From: Pseudomonas yamanorum
GTDB lineage: Bacteria; Pseudomonadota; Gammaproteobacteria; Pseudomonadales; Pseudomonadaceae
DNA: 64,000 nt
Reading direction: 5' to 3'
Assembly (NCBI RefSeq): GCF_013386765.1
Contig: NZ_JACARE010000052.1
Coordinates: 1 to 64,000 of the forward strand
Shown: positions 51,472 through 60,137 of the stretch, piece by piece
Numbering within the stretch: the first letter of the stretch is position 1
Layout: each line of letters starts with the position of its first letter
Made by a program: the position numbers and the translations under genes
The notes under the pieces: model-generated
The model's input: only the letters and a program-made list of their open reading frames with translations
What the model was told of the DNA's origin: nothing
The model's database searches: none

Positions 51472-52572
51472 ATGGGATTCAATTGCGGCATCGTCGGCCT
51501 ACCTAACGTCGGCAAGTCCACCCTGTTCAACGCCCTGACCAAATCCGGCATTGCGGCGGAGAACTTCCCCTTCTGCACCATCGAACCGAACACCGGTATC
51601 GTGCCGATGCCCGATACACGCCTGGACGCCCTGGCGGCCATCGTGAATCCAAAGCGCATCCTGCCGACCACCATGGAGTTCGTCGACATCGCAGGCCTGG
51701 TAGCCGGCGCGTCGAAAGGTGAAGGCCTGGGCAACAAGTTCCTCGCCAACATCCGTGAGACCGATGCCATCGCTCACGTGGTCCGCTGCTTTGAAGACGA
51801 GAACGTGATTCACGTCTCCAACAGCGTCGACCCGAAACGCGACATCGAGATCATCGACCTGGAACTGATCTTCGCCGACCTCGACAGCTGCGAGAAGCAA
51901 CTGCAAAAGGTCACGCGCAACGCCAAGGGCGGCGACAAGGACGCAGTGGTCCAGAAAGCCTTGCTGGAGCAGTTGATTGCTCACTTCACCCTGGGCAAGC
52001 CGGCACGCAGCCTGATGAAGAGCATGAGCACCGACGAAAAAGCGGTGATCAAGGGCTTCCACCTGCTGACCACCAAGCCTGTGATGTACATCGCCAACGT
52101 GGCTGAAGACGGTTTCGAAAACAACCCGCTGCTGGACGTGGTCCTGGCCATTGCCGAAGAAGAAGGCGCGATCGTTGTACCGGTGTGCAACAAGATCGAA
52201 GCAGAAATCGCCGAGCTGGAAGACGGCGAAGAGAAGGACATGTTCCTTGAGGCCCTGGGCCTGGAAGAGCCTGGCCTGAACCGCGTGATCCGCGCCGGCT
52301 ACGAAATGCTGCACCTGCAGACCTACTTCACCGCCGGTGTTGAAGAAGTCCGCGCCTGGACCGTCAAGGTCGGTGCCACTGCCCCGCAAGCGGCTGGCGT
52401 GATCCACACCGACTTCGAAAAAGGCTTTATCCGCGCCGAAGTCATCGCCTACAACGACTTCATCCAGTTCAAGGGTGAAGCCGGTGCCAAGGAAGCCGGT
52501 AAATGGCGCCTGGAAGGCAAGGAATACATCGTCAAGGATGGCGACGTGATGCACTTCCGTTTCAACGTCTAA
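51472..52572 (+). CDS. ychF: Redox-regulated ATPase YchF
   Basis: This 366-residue TRAFAC-class P-loop protein of the Obg/YchF subfamily prefers ATP over GTP. P-loop GLPNVGKST, the switch DIAGLVAGASKGEGLG, and the atypical G4 motif NKIE (N-K-x-E instead of NKxD), which explains ATP preference. The C-terminal TGS domain is at about 275-360. A possible terminator follows at 52601-52630. It is the last housekeeping gene before the secretion cluster. Confidence 0.96.
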   Translation: MGFNCGIVGLPNVGKSTLFNALTKSGIAAENFPFCTIEPNTGIVPMPDTRLDALAAIVNPKRILPTTMEFVDIAGLVAGASKGEGLGNKFLANIRETDAIAHVVRCFEDENVIHVSNSVDPKRDIEIIDLELIFADLDSCEKQLQKVTRNAKGGDKDAVVQKALLEQLIAHFTLGKPARSLMKSMSTDEKAVIKGFHLLTTKPVMYIANVAEDGFENNPLLDVVLAIAEEEGAIVVPVCNKIEAEIAELEDGEEKDMFLEALGLEEPGLNRVIRAGYEMLHLQTYFTAGVEEVRAWTVKVGATAPQAAGVIHTDFEKGFIRAEVIAYNDFIQFKGEAGAKEAGKWRLEGKEYIVKDGDVMHFRFNV

Positions 52573-52600
52573 GCGTCACCTGCGGCCTATGCCGCAAAAC

Positions 52601-52630
52601 AAAAAGCCGATGCAGTGCATCGGCTTTTTT
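52601..52630. terminator. Terminator after ychF
   Basis: AAAAAGCCGATGCA then TGCATCGGCTTTTT: an A-rich 5' arm, strong stem and T-run ending at 52629-52630; likely bidirectional. Confidence 0.9.
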
Positions 52631-52983
52631 GTGGGCGCTCACTTCCAAACTTAACAAAAAAGCATCACGACACATTAATTAACTTTATATATTAAAAATA
52701 TAAAACACTCAAAACGCCGATTTCCCCCCACCCCCAATAGTAACCCACCCCCCTCCATAAAAAGACAAGCCGTCTTTAGGATTTATCCTTCAAACAAAAA
52801 GAAAATAACAGCATAGAAACACTTGAACTTTGATCAGCCTCTTGAACTATAGATTTCAATACCCCTCCGACATTTCTTGACCAAGGTGACAAAATAAACA
52901 ATTTCCGGTTTACTTCTCTGTATTCGAATGGACTCAAATAGTCTGAAAATAGTGATGCGATCCAATATTGGAGCAATAGCAAT
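52631..52983. other. AT-rich junction before the type III secretion cluster
   Basis: This 353-base gap is visibly AT-rich compared with both flanks: TTAATTAACTTTATATATTAAAAATATAAA lies at about 52676-52705. No gene, att-like duplication or hrp box is clear. The downstream regulator's promoter must be here. GGAG at about 52970 serves as its ribosome site. Confidence 0.6.
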
Positions 52984-53922
52984 ATGTCGCTTTCCTATCA
53001 CCCTAAGTATGTTACAGACGCACCACTTACCGAATGCCCAGCGATCGAGGCTACTGTTCAGAACACGGCCGCACTTAATATCGATATGCTACTGCTGGGT
53101 GAAACAGGGACAGGTAAAGATACGTTGGCACAACGCATACATCTGTTATCCGGAAGAAAGGGAAACTTTGTTGCCGTCAACTGCGCGGCGATCCCGGAAA
53201 GCCTGGCTGAAAGCCAACTGTTTGGTGTCAACAGCGGTGCCTATACCGGTGCGATGCAATCACGGGCCGGGTTTGTCGAAGCCGCCCACCTGGGCACCTT
53301 GTACCTCGACGAAATTGACAGCATGCCCCTCAACCTGCAGGCCAAGTTGCTGCGAGCACTGGAGTGCCGGGGCGTTGAGCGTCTGGGCTCCACTCGTTTT
53401 ATCCCGGTGGACATGCGAGTGATCGCCTCCGCACAGCAATCACTGGAGGAGATGGTCGAACAAGGGGCCTTCAGGCGCGACCTGTACTTTCGGCTGAACG
53501 TTGTCGATATCCGGCTCCCGCCCCTGCGCGAACGCCGTGAGCAGATCATTCCATTGTTCTTGAACATGATTCAACAAGAGGCAGAGCACTTCAAGTGCAC
53601 CTTCCCTGCCCCATCCAGCGCACTGCTGCACCGGTTGCTCTGCCACCCCTGGCTGGGAAATGTTCGCGAACTGCGTTCGACCGCCAAGCGGTTTGTGCTG
53701 GGTCTGCCACCGATTGCAACCCCGATAAGCGAACAACAGGATACCCAGACAGGCCTGAAGGCACGTCTACGACACATTGAAAAAGCACTGATTCAGGAAT
53801 CGCTGAGCCGCCATCACCACTGTGTGGACACTGTGGCGGCTGAACTGGGGGTTGCAAGGCGCACGCTGTATTACAGGATTAAACAACTGGGCATCGTCAC
53901 TCTCCAGGCACCCACTGCGTAA
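52984..53922 (+). CDS. HrpR/HrpS-like sigma54 enhancer-binding protein
   Basis: This 312-residue AAA+ activator lacks a receiver domain. Walker A GETGTGKDTL (about 38-47), the sigma54-contact GAYTGAMQS loop (a GAFTGA variant), and Walker B TLYLDEIDS are visible; a Fis-type HTH (about 275-300, VAAELGVARRTLYYRI) ends the protein. It is the rspR/hrpR-hrpS kind of regulator that turns on the HrpL-type sigma factor. Only one such gene is in the window, whereas P. syringae uses an HrpR-HrpS pair. Confidence 0.9.
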   Translation: MSLSYHPKYVTDAPLTECPAIEATVQNTAALNIDMLLLGETGTGKDTLAQRIHLLSGRKGNFVAVNCAAIPESLAESQLFGVNSGAYTGAMQSRAGFVEAAHLGTLYLDEIDSMPLNLQAKLLRALECRGVERLGSTRFIPVDMRVIASAQQSLEEMVEQGAFRRDLYFRLNVVDIRLPPLRERREQIIPLFLNMIQQEAEHFKCTFPAPSSALLHRLLCHPWLGNVRELRSTAKRFVLGLPPIATPISEQQDTQTGLKARLRHIEKALIQESLSRHHHCVDTVAAELGVARRTLYYRIKQLGIVTLQAPTA

Positions 53923-53955
53923 CAGCCAAACATTTGGAAAAATCTAAAAAACGCT

Positions 53956-53983
53956 GGAACGCTTTAGTCGTATCGACCACACA
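53956..53983 (+). promoter_or_regulatory. Candidate hrp box (HrpL/RspL-type promoter)
   Basis: GGAACG (53956-53961), 15 bases, CCACACA (53977-53983): close to the hrp-box consensus GGAACC-N15/16-CCACNNA (one mismatch in the first block). It lies 100 bases before the pilin-like gene. Confidence 0.78.
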
Positions 53984-54082
53984 GTCGTAGCGTGATTACA
54001 AAATGCGAGAAGCACGGAACCCGTATCACTGATCACGACCAAAAAACCAACGACTAACGATCGAAGAACCTGGAGTTTAAAT

Positions 54083-54289
54083 ATGTCAAGTGTTGGATCC
54101 TACAATGCCGTCAGCAACGCTTTTTCTCCATTGGAGAATACCCTTAACAACGGAACGGATGCTGGTAGTGGTGGCAGTACTTCTGCGTCTGATCGAGCAG
54201 AAGCCGTTGCCGAAGCAACTTTCCAAGAAAGTTTAAAAGCAAAAATGATCTCGGGTTTATACGCCGCAGCTAAAGAGATCCGTTCGTAA
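54083..54289 (+). CDS. Probable type III pilin/needle subunit (HrpA-like)
   Basis: This 68-residue protein lacks a cleavable signal. It has a Gly/Ser-rich, low-complexity N-terminal half and a helical C-terminus (EAVAEATFQESLKAKMISGLYAAA) of the kind that builds a filament. It is small and sits right after the hrp box and right before hrpB, as hrpA does. The sequence is not clearly similar to the HrpA I know, so the call rests on size, position and composition. Strong ribosome site CTGGAG before the ATG. Confidence 0.55.
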   Translation: MSSVGSYNAVSNAFSPLENTLNNGTDAGSGGSTSASDRAEAVAEATFQESLKAKMISGLYAAAKEIRS

Positions 54290-54296
54290 CACAACG

Positions 54297-54324
54297 GCCT
54301 CCCCTGCTCATCTGCCGGGGAGGC
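54297..54324 (+). promoter_or_regulatory. Stem-loop between pilin-like gene and hrpB
   Basis: GCCTCCCC (54297-54304) and GGGGAGGC (54317-54324) form a perfect 8-base stem, loop 12. No U-tract follows. It may stabilise the pilin mRNA 3' end and reduce read-through. Confidence 0.6.
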
Positions 54325-54404
54325 AGTCCTATGCGCTGAAGCAGAAAATTCGGCATCAGCCATTATTAGCAAATGGTTTCACACACTCACGCAGCAGGCC
54401 TTAT

Positions 54405-54773
54405 ATGCAGATAGAAGCATTTGCCCCTTCAACACTTTCTAATCGCCGAGAAGGTGCCAACAGCGCGCGAGAACCTTCAGCGTCCACGACAGATGTTGCC
54501 TTTTTCACGTCAATGCTCGAGCCCTCAACAGCGAGGTCAGCTGCCTCCGTTAACAACAGTGTATCGACGATGCTGACGGAGACATCGAACCACCTCACTG
54601 CGGCGAAAAGCCGCCTCGCGCGAGCGTTGAAAGCTTCAACCAACGGCCTGGACGCAGACACACTCAGAAAATACCCACGGGAACTGTCTCACACGACCCT
54701 CACTTCCCAGTTGCTGACCAAGAGCCTTGGCAAGGCAACCCAATGCATCGACAAAATTTGCAACTTGCAATAG
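54405..54773 (+). CDS. hrpB: HrpB-like inner rod protein
   Basis: This 122-residue secreted-type small protein of the SctI/HrpB group has a Ser/Thr-rich N-terminal secretion region and a helical C-terminus (LTSQLLTKSLGKATQCIDKI) typical of inner-rod subunits. It precedes hrcJ. The gap from the pilin-like gene is only 115 bases, so no hrpZ harpin gene is present here. Confidence 0.75.
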   Translation: MQIEAFAPSTLSNRREGANSAREPSASTTDVAFFTSMLEPSTARSAASVNNSVSTMLTETSNHLTAAKSRLARALKASTNGLDADTLRKYPRELSHTTLTSQLLTKSLGKATQCIDKICNLQ

Positions 54774-54778
54774 TGAAC

Positions 54779-55579
54779 ATGACCCGATCCCTGCCTGTCG
54801 CTTTACTTCTGACGGTGGCATTTATGTTGACCGGTTGCGGCGACCGCGTTGAACTTCATCGCCAGCTCTCTGAGCAAGAGGCTAATGAAGTGATCGCCGA
54901 GTTGGCGGACAAGCATATTCGTGCCCAGAAGATTCCGGCCAAAGACGGTGTCGTCGTAGCGGTTAACGCTATCGATATCGGACGCGCCGTGCGCACACTG
55001 GAAGCCGCCGGGCTACCCAGAGTGGCGCGGACCACACTGGGCGATACGTTTCGCAAGGAGGGGGTTATTTCAACTCCGCTGGAAGAGCGGGCACGCTACA
55101 TCTATGCCTTGTCCCAGGAGCTTGAGGCCACACTGTCCAACATTGACGGCGTCATCGTAGCCCGAGTGCACGTGGTACTGCCCGAACGCATCGCACCGGG
55201 AGAGCCTGTCCAACCCGCATCCGCATCCGTATTCATCAAGCATGATCCGCGCCTGGATCCCGACAACATTCGCGCACGGGTTCGCAGGATGGTCGCGAGC
55301 AGCATTCCGGGCATGACCACCGCGGTGGACAACCCGCAAAAACTGACCGTGATATTCGTGCCTGCCACCGCTTACCAGGATCCGCAACGCCTGGTGTATT
55401 TCGGCCCTTTTCTGGTCCCCGGCGATGATCTCGGGTTTTGGCGAGGCAGCCTTCTCATCTCCCTGCTCGCCTTGATGTTGACCGTGATTGGCGCCCTGTT
55501 TCTACACAACAGGCGCCAGCGTCTTGTGCAAGGGCCGCCCGTGACAGCCGAATTGGCCCGCCCAACTCATGACGCCTAG
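54779..55579 (+). CDS. hrcJ: Type III secretion lipoprotein HrcJ
   Basis: This 266-residue SctJ/YscJ-FliF family lipoprotein forms the inner ring of the basal body. The lipobox MLTGC gives the lipidated Cys about 21 residues in. YscJ domains follow (about 30-200, with VAVNAIDIGRAVRTLEAAGLPR and SASVFIKHDPRLD), then a C-terminal membrane helix (about 225-245). ATG 54779 follows the hrpB stop by 5 bases. hrpD overlaps its end by 11 bases. Confidence 0.93.
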   Translation: MTRSLPVALLLTVAFMLTGCGDRVELHRQLSEQEANEVIAELADKHIRAQKIPAKDGVVVAVNAIDIGRAVRTLEAAGLPRVARTTLGDTFRKEGVISTPLEERARYIYALSQELEATLSNIDGVIVARVHVVLPERIAPGEPVQPASASVFIKHDPRLDPDNIRARVRRMVASSIPGMTTAVDNPQKLTVIFVPATAYQDPQRLVYFGPFLVPGDDLGFWRGSLLISLLALMLTVIGALFLHNRRQRLVQGPPVTAELARPTHDA

Positions 55580-56141
55580 ACCTGATCAGCCCTTGAGCGA
55601 ACATCTGGCCTGGGCTCAATGGTGGGCATTTCCCTGGAAGCACGCCCTCCGGGACTGGAAGGATGGCAAGTACCCTGCGATTAACGCGCTGTATCGCATC
55701 GGTCGGTCAGCACCGGACGACCTCACGGGTATTGCAGCCTGCTTGCCGCCAGCACCGGATCCCACCGTGCTTCGCCTGGTTTTGGCCTCGACGGAACAGC
55801 TCGACCTGGCGCTGACACTGGTTCACTACACGTTCAACCCTGACGCCACAGCGCCTTTGAGCGACAGTCAGCACCTGTGGTGCACGCGTCTTTCCAAGGC
55901 TCTGCCCACCGCCATGCTGTCGCCTGGTGCGGATCCGTTGCAACTGCTCCACAGCTGGACCGGGCCCGAGACCTGGCAGCGCCTTCGACTAAGGTTCCCC
56001 CGTGAGCGCGTACACAAGGTTGAGCAGAACAACGCCTCACTCGAGAACGCCAGCAGCCGACTGAACATGCTATGGCAAGCCGTCGTATGGCGTGTGACGA
56101 CACCGGAAAACGACCCTATGCCCCCTGACTCGAACGGGTAA
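55569..56141 (+). CDS. hrpD: HrpD-like protein
   Basis: This 190-residue protein follows hrcJ and precedes hrpE, as HrpD does in P. syringae. It is soluble, rich in Trp/Leu helices (HLAWAQWWAFPWKHALRDW at the N-terminus), and has no known fold that I can identify. HrpD is required for secretion in Hrp1 systems and may be a sorting-platform accessory (SctK). The call relies on gene order and length. Confidence 0.7.
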   Translation: MTPRPDQPLSEHLAWAQWWAFPWKHALRDWKDGKYPAINALYRIGRSAPDDLTGIAACLPPAPDPTVLRLVLASTEQLDLALTLVHYTFNPDATAPLSDSQHLWCTRLSKALPTAMLSPGADPLQLLHSWTGPETWQRLRLRFPRERVHKVEQNNASLENASSRLNMLWQAVVWRVTTPENDPMPPDSNG

Positions 56142-56152
56142 GGAACACAACG

Positions 56153-56746
56153 ATGCTATGTCAGTACACCATTGAGTTGCTCAAGGACAAACCAGGGTTG
56201 CCACGCAGCCTGATCCCCCGAGAGGAACTCGCGACCTGGGAGCAAGCCAGCCAGCTCATCAGTCGCGCCAATGCGCAGGCCGATGAACTGATAGCCCAGA
56301 CAGAGAAGAAATGCGAAGCGCTGCTGGAGAAGGCCTCGCTGGAAGTCTGGCAGCGCGCGGATGCCCAATTCAAGCGATGGGAACGTGACCGCCAAGCCAT
56401 GTGCGACAGCCTGGAGCAGTACGCAACATCAATCACCAACCAGGCGATTCGCTCCCTGCTTGACGCAACGGTAGCCCCGCAAAGGCTGGCCGCCCTGTTG
56501 AAGCAATTACTGGCGAACCAGGTCCCGGAGATCGATGCGTCGCTGCTCTGCCACCCTCATGACCTTGAGGAGATAAAACAGTGTCTCGCTAATCGCAAGG
56601 CCACGATCTGGAAGCTTCACGCCGACGAGACGATTCCCCCTCAAACACTTGTGTTGAAAACCGACGAGGGTGATTTCCGTATCAGTTGGCACTCGATGCT
56701 CGAGCTTTTTTTCAATCAGGCCCAAGAGCACCGGATAAGCGCTTGA
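56153..56746 (+). CDS. hrpE: HrpE/SctL-like stator protein
   Basis: This 197-residue protein of the SctL/FliH/HrpE group has a charged coiled coil (about 40-110, with ANAQADELIAQTEKKCEALLEKA) and a C-terminal globular part (about 120-197) that binds the SctN ATPase. It is cytosolic, part of the sorting platform. It lies 11 bases after hrpD. Confidence 0.85.
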   Translation: MLCQYTIELLKDKPGLPRSLIPREELATWEQASQLISRANAQADELIAQTEKKCEALLEKASLEVWQRADAQFKRWERDRQAMCDSLEQYATSITNQAIRSLLDATVAPQRLAALLKQLLANQVPEIDASLLCHPHDLEEIKQCLANRKATIWKLHADETIPPQTLVLKTDEGDFRISWHSMLELFFNQAQEHRISA

Positions 56747-56807
56747 TGACTCACGCCTGAAAAAACTGATTTTTCAATGCACACCCACCCATAACAAAGG
56801 AACGCCC

Positions 56808-57026
56808 ATGAGCCTTTTCAATGATCTGTCGCGCGAACTTTTAAGAACCAGCAGTACCTCCCATAAGCTTTTTAAATCAAGTTCCGGGGGGGCTGCGCAA
56901 GAGGGGGGAGACGCAGAATTATTCTATGAACTGGCAGTAAAGAGCACCGTGTCCCAGATGGCGTACCTGGAACATAACCGCGTTGAGCATATGCTGCTCA
57001 AAAGTACCTTTGACAGCTTTCAATAA
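56808..57026 (+). CDS. hrpF: HrpF-like protein
   Basis: This 72-residue protein matches the size and place of HrpF (start of the hrpC operon in P. syringae). The C-terminal half (AELFYELAVKSTVSQMAYLEHNRVEH) is helical. In P. syringae HrpF acts with HrpG as a chaperone-like partner of the needle/pilin subunit. Ribosome site AAAGGAA precedes the ATG; hrpG starts 2 bases after its stop. Confidence 0.75.
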   Translation: MSLFNDLSRELLRTSSTSHKLFKSSSGGAAQEGGDAELFYELAVKSTVSQMAYLEHNRVEHMLLKSTFDSFQ

Positions 57027-57027
57027 A

Positions 57028-57420
57028 ATGCAGGAGCTCGTCAGTCACTGGCTGAACAGCCGTAAAGAACAGCTCTCGCTGTTTGAAGGCGATGATGAAC
57101 TCATGCTGAAACATCAGGGAGACGCGTTGTTGCTCGGGGCTCAACTGACCTCAAGCCGGCCAGATAACACGACCTTGCAAAACTGGATGCGCCTGGGCGC
57201 CGCCAGCCTGAATCATTTCCAGGGTGCGCTTTCCCAAAAGCCTGACAGCGGTGCGTTATGGCTGATTCAAAGCGTTCAGGATTCGCAGGGGTTGGACTCC
57301 GTGCTGGGTTGCATTGAATCCCTGCTCAACCAGCGTGACACATGGCGCTCCCTGTTCGCCCGCCTTGCGCAGCCTGCCCAAAACCTCAAACCCACCTCGC
57401 TACGTTCGCTGTCGTACTAA
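57028..57420 (+). CDS. hrpG: HrpG-like chaperone/regulator
   Basis: This 130-residue soluble helical protein (LVSHWLNSRKEQLSLFEGDD, LLLGAQLTSSRPDN) sits between hrpF and hrcC. HrpG in P. syringae antagonises HrpV, freeing the HrpS activator, and also binds the HrpF partner. Assignment is by position, length and helical character. ATG 57028. Confidence 0.7.
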   Translation: MQELVSHWLNSRKEQLSLFEGDDELMLKHQGDALLLGAQLTSSRPDNTTLQNWMRLGAASLNHFQGALSQKPDSGALWLIQSVQDSQGLDSVLGCIESLLNQRDTWRSLFARLAQPAQNLKPTSLRSLSY

Positions 57421-57433
57421 TTAGAGAACCCTC

Positions 57434-59575
57434 ATGTATAACAAGACCCACAAGCGCACCGGCTTGCAGATTGACTTGCCTGGTGTTCCATCAAAACGCG
57501 CCGACTGGCGCTACCTGATTGCACTGACCTGCCTGTTGGCTCCCGTGGAAAGCACCCTGGCCGCCGTCCCCAGCGAATGGAAAAACACCGCCTACGCCTA
57601 TGAGGCAGAGCATAAGCCCCTGCGCGATGTACTGGAAGATTTCGCCCAGACCTTCGGTACCCAACTGCAAATCGACGGCCTCCTCGATGGCAACGTCAAT
57701 GGCAAGATACGCGCCAATACCCCGCAATCGTTGCTCGACAGGCTCGGCGTAGAGCACCGCTTCCAGTGGTACCTGTACAACAACACGCTGTATATCAGCA
57801 CCCTGGACCAACAAGAGTCTGCACGCCTGGAGGTCTCCTCCGAGACCATCGCCGACCTCAAGCAGGCCCTCACCGATATAGGCTTGCTCGATAGCCGCTT
57901 CGGTTGGGGCGAATTGCCTGACGACGGTGTCGTACTGGTGTCCGGTCCCAAACGCTATATCGAACAGATCAAGCAATTCAGCAGCCAGCGCAAATCCCCG
58001 GAAGAAAAACAAAGCGTGCTGAGCTACCCGCTGAAGTTTGCCAATGCGGCGGATCGCCAGATTGATTATCGCGGCGAAAAAATCACCATCCCGGGCGTCG
58101 CCAGCATGCTGCGCGGGCTGTTGGAACCCAGGCAGGCCTCAACCCTTTCGGGGATGAGCCCGCGCCCCAACGCCCAATCACAACCGTCCCCCATCACCCC
58201 AACCTTTCCCCGGCTGGGCAACCCGATGCTGGGGCAGATGCTTGGCCCCACCATCAACCCGGGCACGCTGGACAGCGGTATGTCGCTCACGCCACGAGCG
58301 CCGGTTTCCACCAGCAGAATCCGGGTCGAGGCCGACGTGCGCAACAACGCCATCCTGATCTACGACCTGCCGGAACGCCAGGCGATGTACCGCGAACTGA
58401 TCGCCCAACTGGACGTGGCGCGCAAACTGGTGGAAATCGATGCAATCATCCTCGACATCGAGCGCACTCAACTGCGGGAATTCGGGGTCAACTGGGGCTT
58501 TCAAAACAGTCGTTTCCGTGGCGGCGTGAACATGGCGCCCGGGACCTCGTCGCAACTGTCGATTGAAAACCGTGACCGCTTCTATGCCGATATACGTGCA
58601 CTGGAGCAACGCGGCCTGGCGTCCATGGTGTCCAATCCGTCGGTCCTCACCTTGGAAAACCAGCCAGCCGTGATTGATTTCAACCGCACGCAGTACCTCA
58701 CCGCCGGCACAGAAGTGGCGACCGTCCTGCCAATTACCGTTGGCACCAGTTTCCAGGTGGTACCCAGGGTGATCACCACCCGAGGCACTCACCAGATCCA
58801 TCTGGTGGTGGATATCGAGGACGGTAACTTCGATGAGTCCAACCCCGAGCGCATCGGCCCGGACGTACGCCGCGGCAAGGTCAGTACCCAAGCGGTGATG
58901 GCGGAAAAACGCTCGCTGGTGGTCGGCGGCTTCCATGTCACCGAAAGCTCCGACAAGCACAGCAAGATCCCCTTGCTGGGGGACATCCCGTTACTCGGCA
59001 AGACGTTGTTTTCCTCGACCGAACGACAGAACAATCGCCGTGAACGGCTGTTCATCCTGACCCCGAGGGTCATCGGCGACCAGGCCGATCCATCACGTTA
59101 CCTGCCCCAGGCCGATCAGGCGGAGCTGCAGGCCGCACTCAAACCTTTGGCCCGGCGCTATGCCGAACACGCGCCAGTGATCAAGCGCAGCGACATCACC
59201 AGCACCCTGGCGCATCTCGTCACCGGGCAAGTGCCGAGCGCCTTCAAAGCCGCACCGATGCCCCTGGGCATCGACACACTGTGCTCCACCCGCGACCTGT
59301 TGGCGATGAATACCGACCGCAACCAATGGTATGCCGGCCCACAGTTCAACGTGGCGGTAGTAGTGATGCGCAACCAGTTCAATCGCAATGTGCGCATCGA
59401 TGAAAAAGAATGCAGCAACTCCCAGACCCTCGCCGTCAGCGTATGGCCACATGCCTGGCTCAAGCCGGGGGAAGAAGCCGAGGTCTTCATCGCCATGCGC
59501 CCTGTGGTCAAAGATGAACACATCGGTGTGCCCCGCCCCTCCCTGCTCACCCCCACCCGGAAGACTGCGCAATGA
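57434..59575 (+). CDS. hrcC: Type III secretin HrcC
   Basis: This 713-residue outer-membrane secretin (SctC) has an N0 domain (about 55-130, YAYEAEHKPLRDVLEDF), N1 domains with VLSGPKRYIEQ-like repeats, and the C-terminal secretin domain (about 300-560, with VEIDAIILDIERTQLREFGVNWGF and the LVVGGFHVTESSDKHSKIPLLGDIPLLGKTLF signature). A long basic N-terminal segment (about 27 residues) precedes the hydrophobic core of the signal. A C-terminal extension (about 590-713) lies after the secretin domain. hrpT overlaps by 4 bases. Confidence 0.95.
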   Translation: MYNKTHKRTGLQIDLPGVPSKRADWRYLIALTCLLAPVESTLAAVPSEWKNTAYAYEAEHKPLRDVLEDFAQTFGTQLQIDGLLDGNVNGKIRANTPQSLLDRLGVEHRFQWYLYNNTLYISTLDQQESARLEVSSETIADLKQALTDIGLLDSRFGWGELPDDGVVLVSGPKRYIEQIKQFSSQRKSPEEKQSVLSYPLKFANAADRQIDYRGEKITIPGVASMLRGLLEPRQASTLSGMSPRPNAQSQPSPITPTFPRLGNPMLGQMLGPTINPGTLDSGMSLTPRAPVSTSRIRVEADVRNNAILIYDLPERQAMYRELIAQLDVARKLVEIDAIILDIERTQLREFGVNWGFQNSRFRGGVNMAPGTSSQLSIENRDRFYADIRALEQRGLASMVSNPSVLTLENQPAVIDFNRTQYLTAGTEVATVLPITVGTSFQVVPRVITTRGTHQIHLVVDIEDGNFDESNPERIGPDVRRGKVSTQAVMAEKRSLVVGGFHVTESSDKHSKIPLLGDIPLLGKTLFSSTERQNNRRERLFILTPRVIGDQADPSRYLPQADQAELQAALKPLARRYAEHAPVIKRSDITSTLAHLVTGQVPSAFKAAPMPLGIDTLCSTRDLLAMNTDRNQWYAGPQFNVAVVVMRNQFNRNVRIDEKECSNSQTLAVSVWPHAWLKPGEEAEVFIAMRPVVKDEHIGVPRPSLLTPTRKTAQ

Positions 59576-59766
59576 AACGGCTATTCACCCTCCTCGGCAT
59601 CACCTTGCTTGTCGTTGGTTGCACACCGACGTGCAAGGGCGACTCCTGCTCACGCCCGCAATCGGGCGCCGATAAGATGGTGGTCTGGTGGCCACCGCAG
59701 ATGCGCGTCGAACCCGGCCCGGCCGGCGAGCGTTCGGACTATCAAACGATTTCACTGGAACGGTGA
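59572..59766 (+). CDS. hrpT: HrpT-like lipoprotein
   Basis: This 64-residue lipoprotein has lipobox LVVGC (lipidated Cys about 17). In P. syringae HrpT helps secretin HrcC assemble in the outer membrane. It shares ATGA with hrcC and its stop overlaps a GTG that could also start hrpV. Confidence 0.82.
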   Translation: MKRLFTLLGITLLVVGCTPTCKGDSCSRPQSGADKMVVWWPPQMRVEPGPAGERSDYQTISLER

Positions 59767-59771
59767 GCACC

Positions 59772-60137
59772 ATGATGGGACTGCCCAACGATGCTTCGCA
59801 TCGCCAGGTATTCCTGAATGACCTGGTGGGCGGCAACAACGCCCACCTGTCTCTCAGCCCTGGCATAGGCGTGTGCCGCTTAAAAGCCGGTGACAAACCT
59901 GGACTGGCTTTGCAGTTTGACCTTGGGGCGCTGAGCGCCGGACAGTTGGAACGGGTGCTGGAGCGGCGTTTTGAACAGGCGCTGGCGTTTGACGGCTACT
60001 TTGTCTATCTCGATGCCAGGGGAGCCCTGGTGATCTGGCACACGCTGCCAGCAGATGGAGAGGCGGCGGATGACATCATCAGCACCCTGCTTTCACTGGC
60101 TAACCTGGAAGCGCTGGACGTGCACCGCCACCGTTAA
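59772..60137 (+). CDS. hrpV: HrpV-like negative regulator
   Basis: This 121-residue protein is in the hrpT-hrpV place that closes the hrpC operon. In P. syringae HrpV binds HrpS and represses. Sequence blocks include LSLSPGIGVCRL and ALSAGQLERVLERRFEQALAFDGYFVYLD, a helix-strand pattern like type III chaperones. Starts possible at 59772 (ATG), 59775 (ATG) or 59763 (GTG). Its TAA shares bases with the convergent hrcU TAA. Confidence 0.75.
   Translation: MMGLPNDASHRQVFLNDLVGGNNAHLSLSPGIGVCRLKAGDKPGLALQFDLGALSAGQLERVLERRFEQALAFDGYFVYLDARGALVIWHTLPADGEAADDIISTLLSLANLEALDVHRHR

Noticed and set aside
54016..54045. Second hrp box
   Set aside because: GGAACC at 54016-54021 is a good first block, but the second block (CCAAAAA, N17) is a poor match. 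The 53956 site is better on both blocks and spacing.
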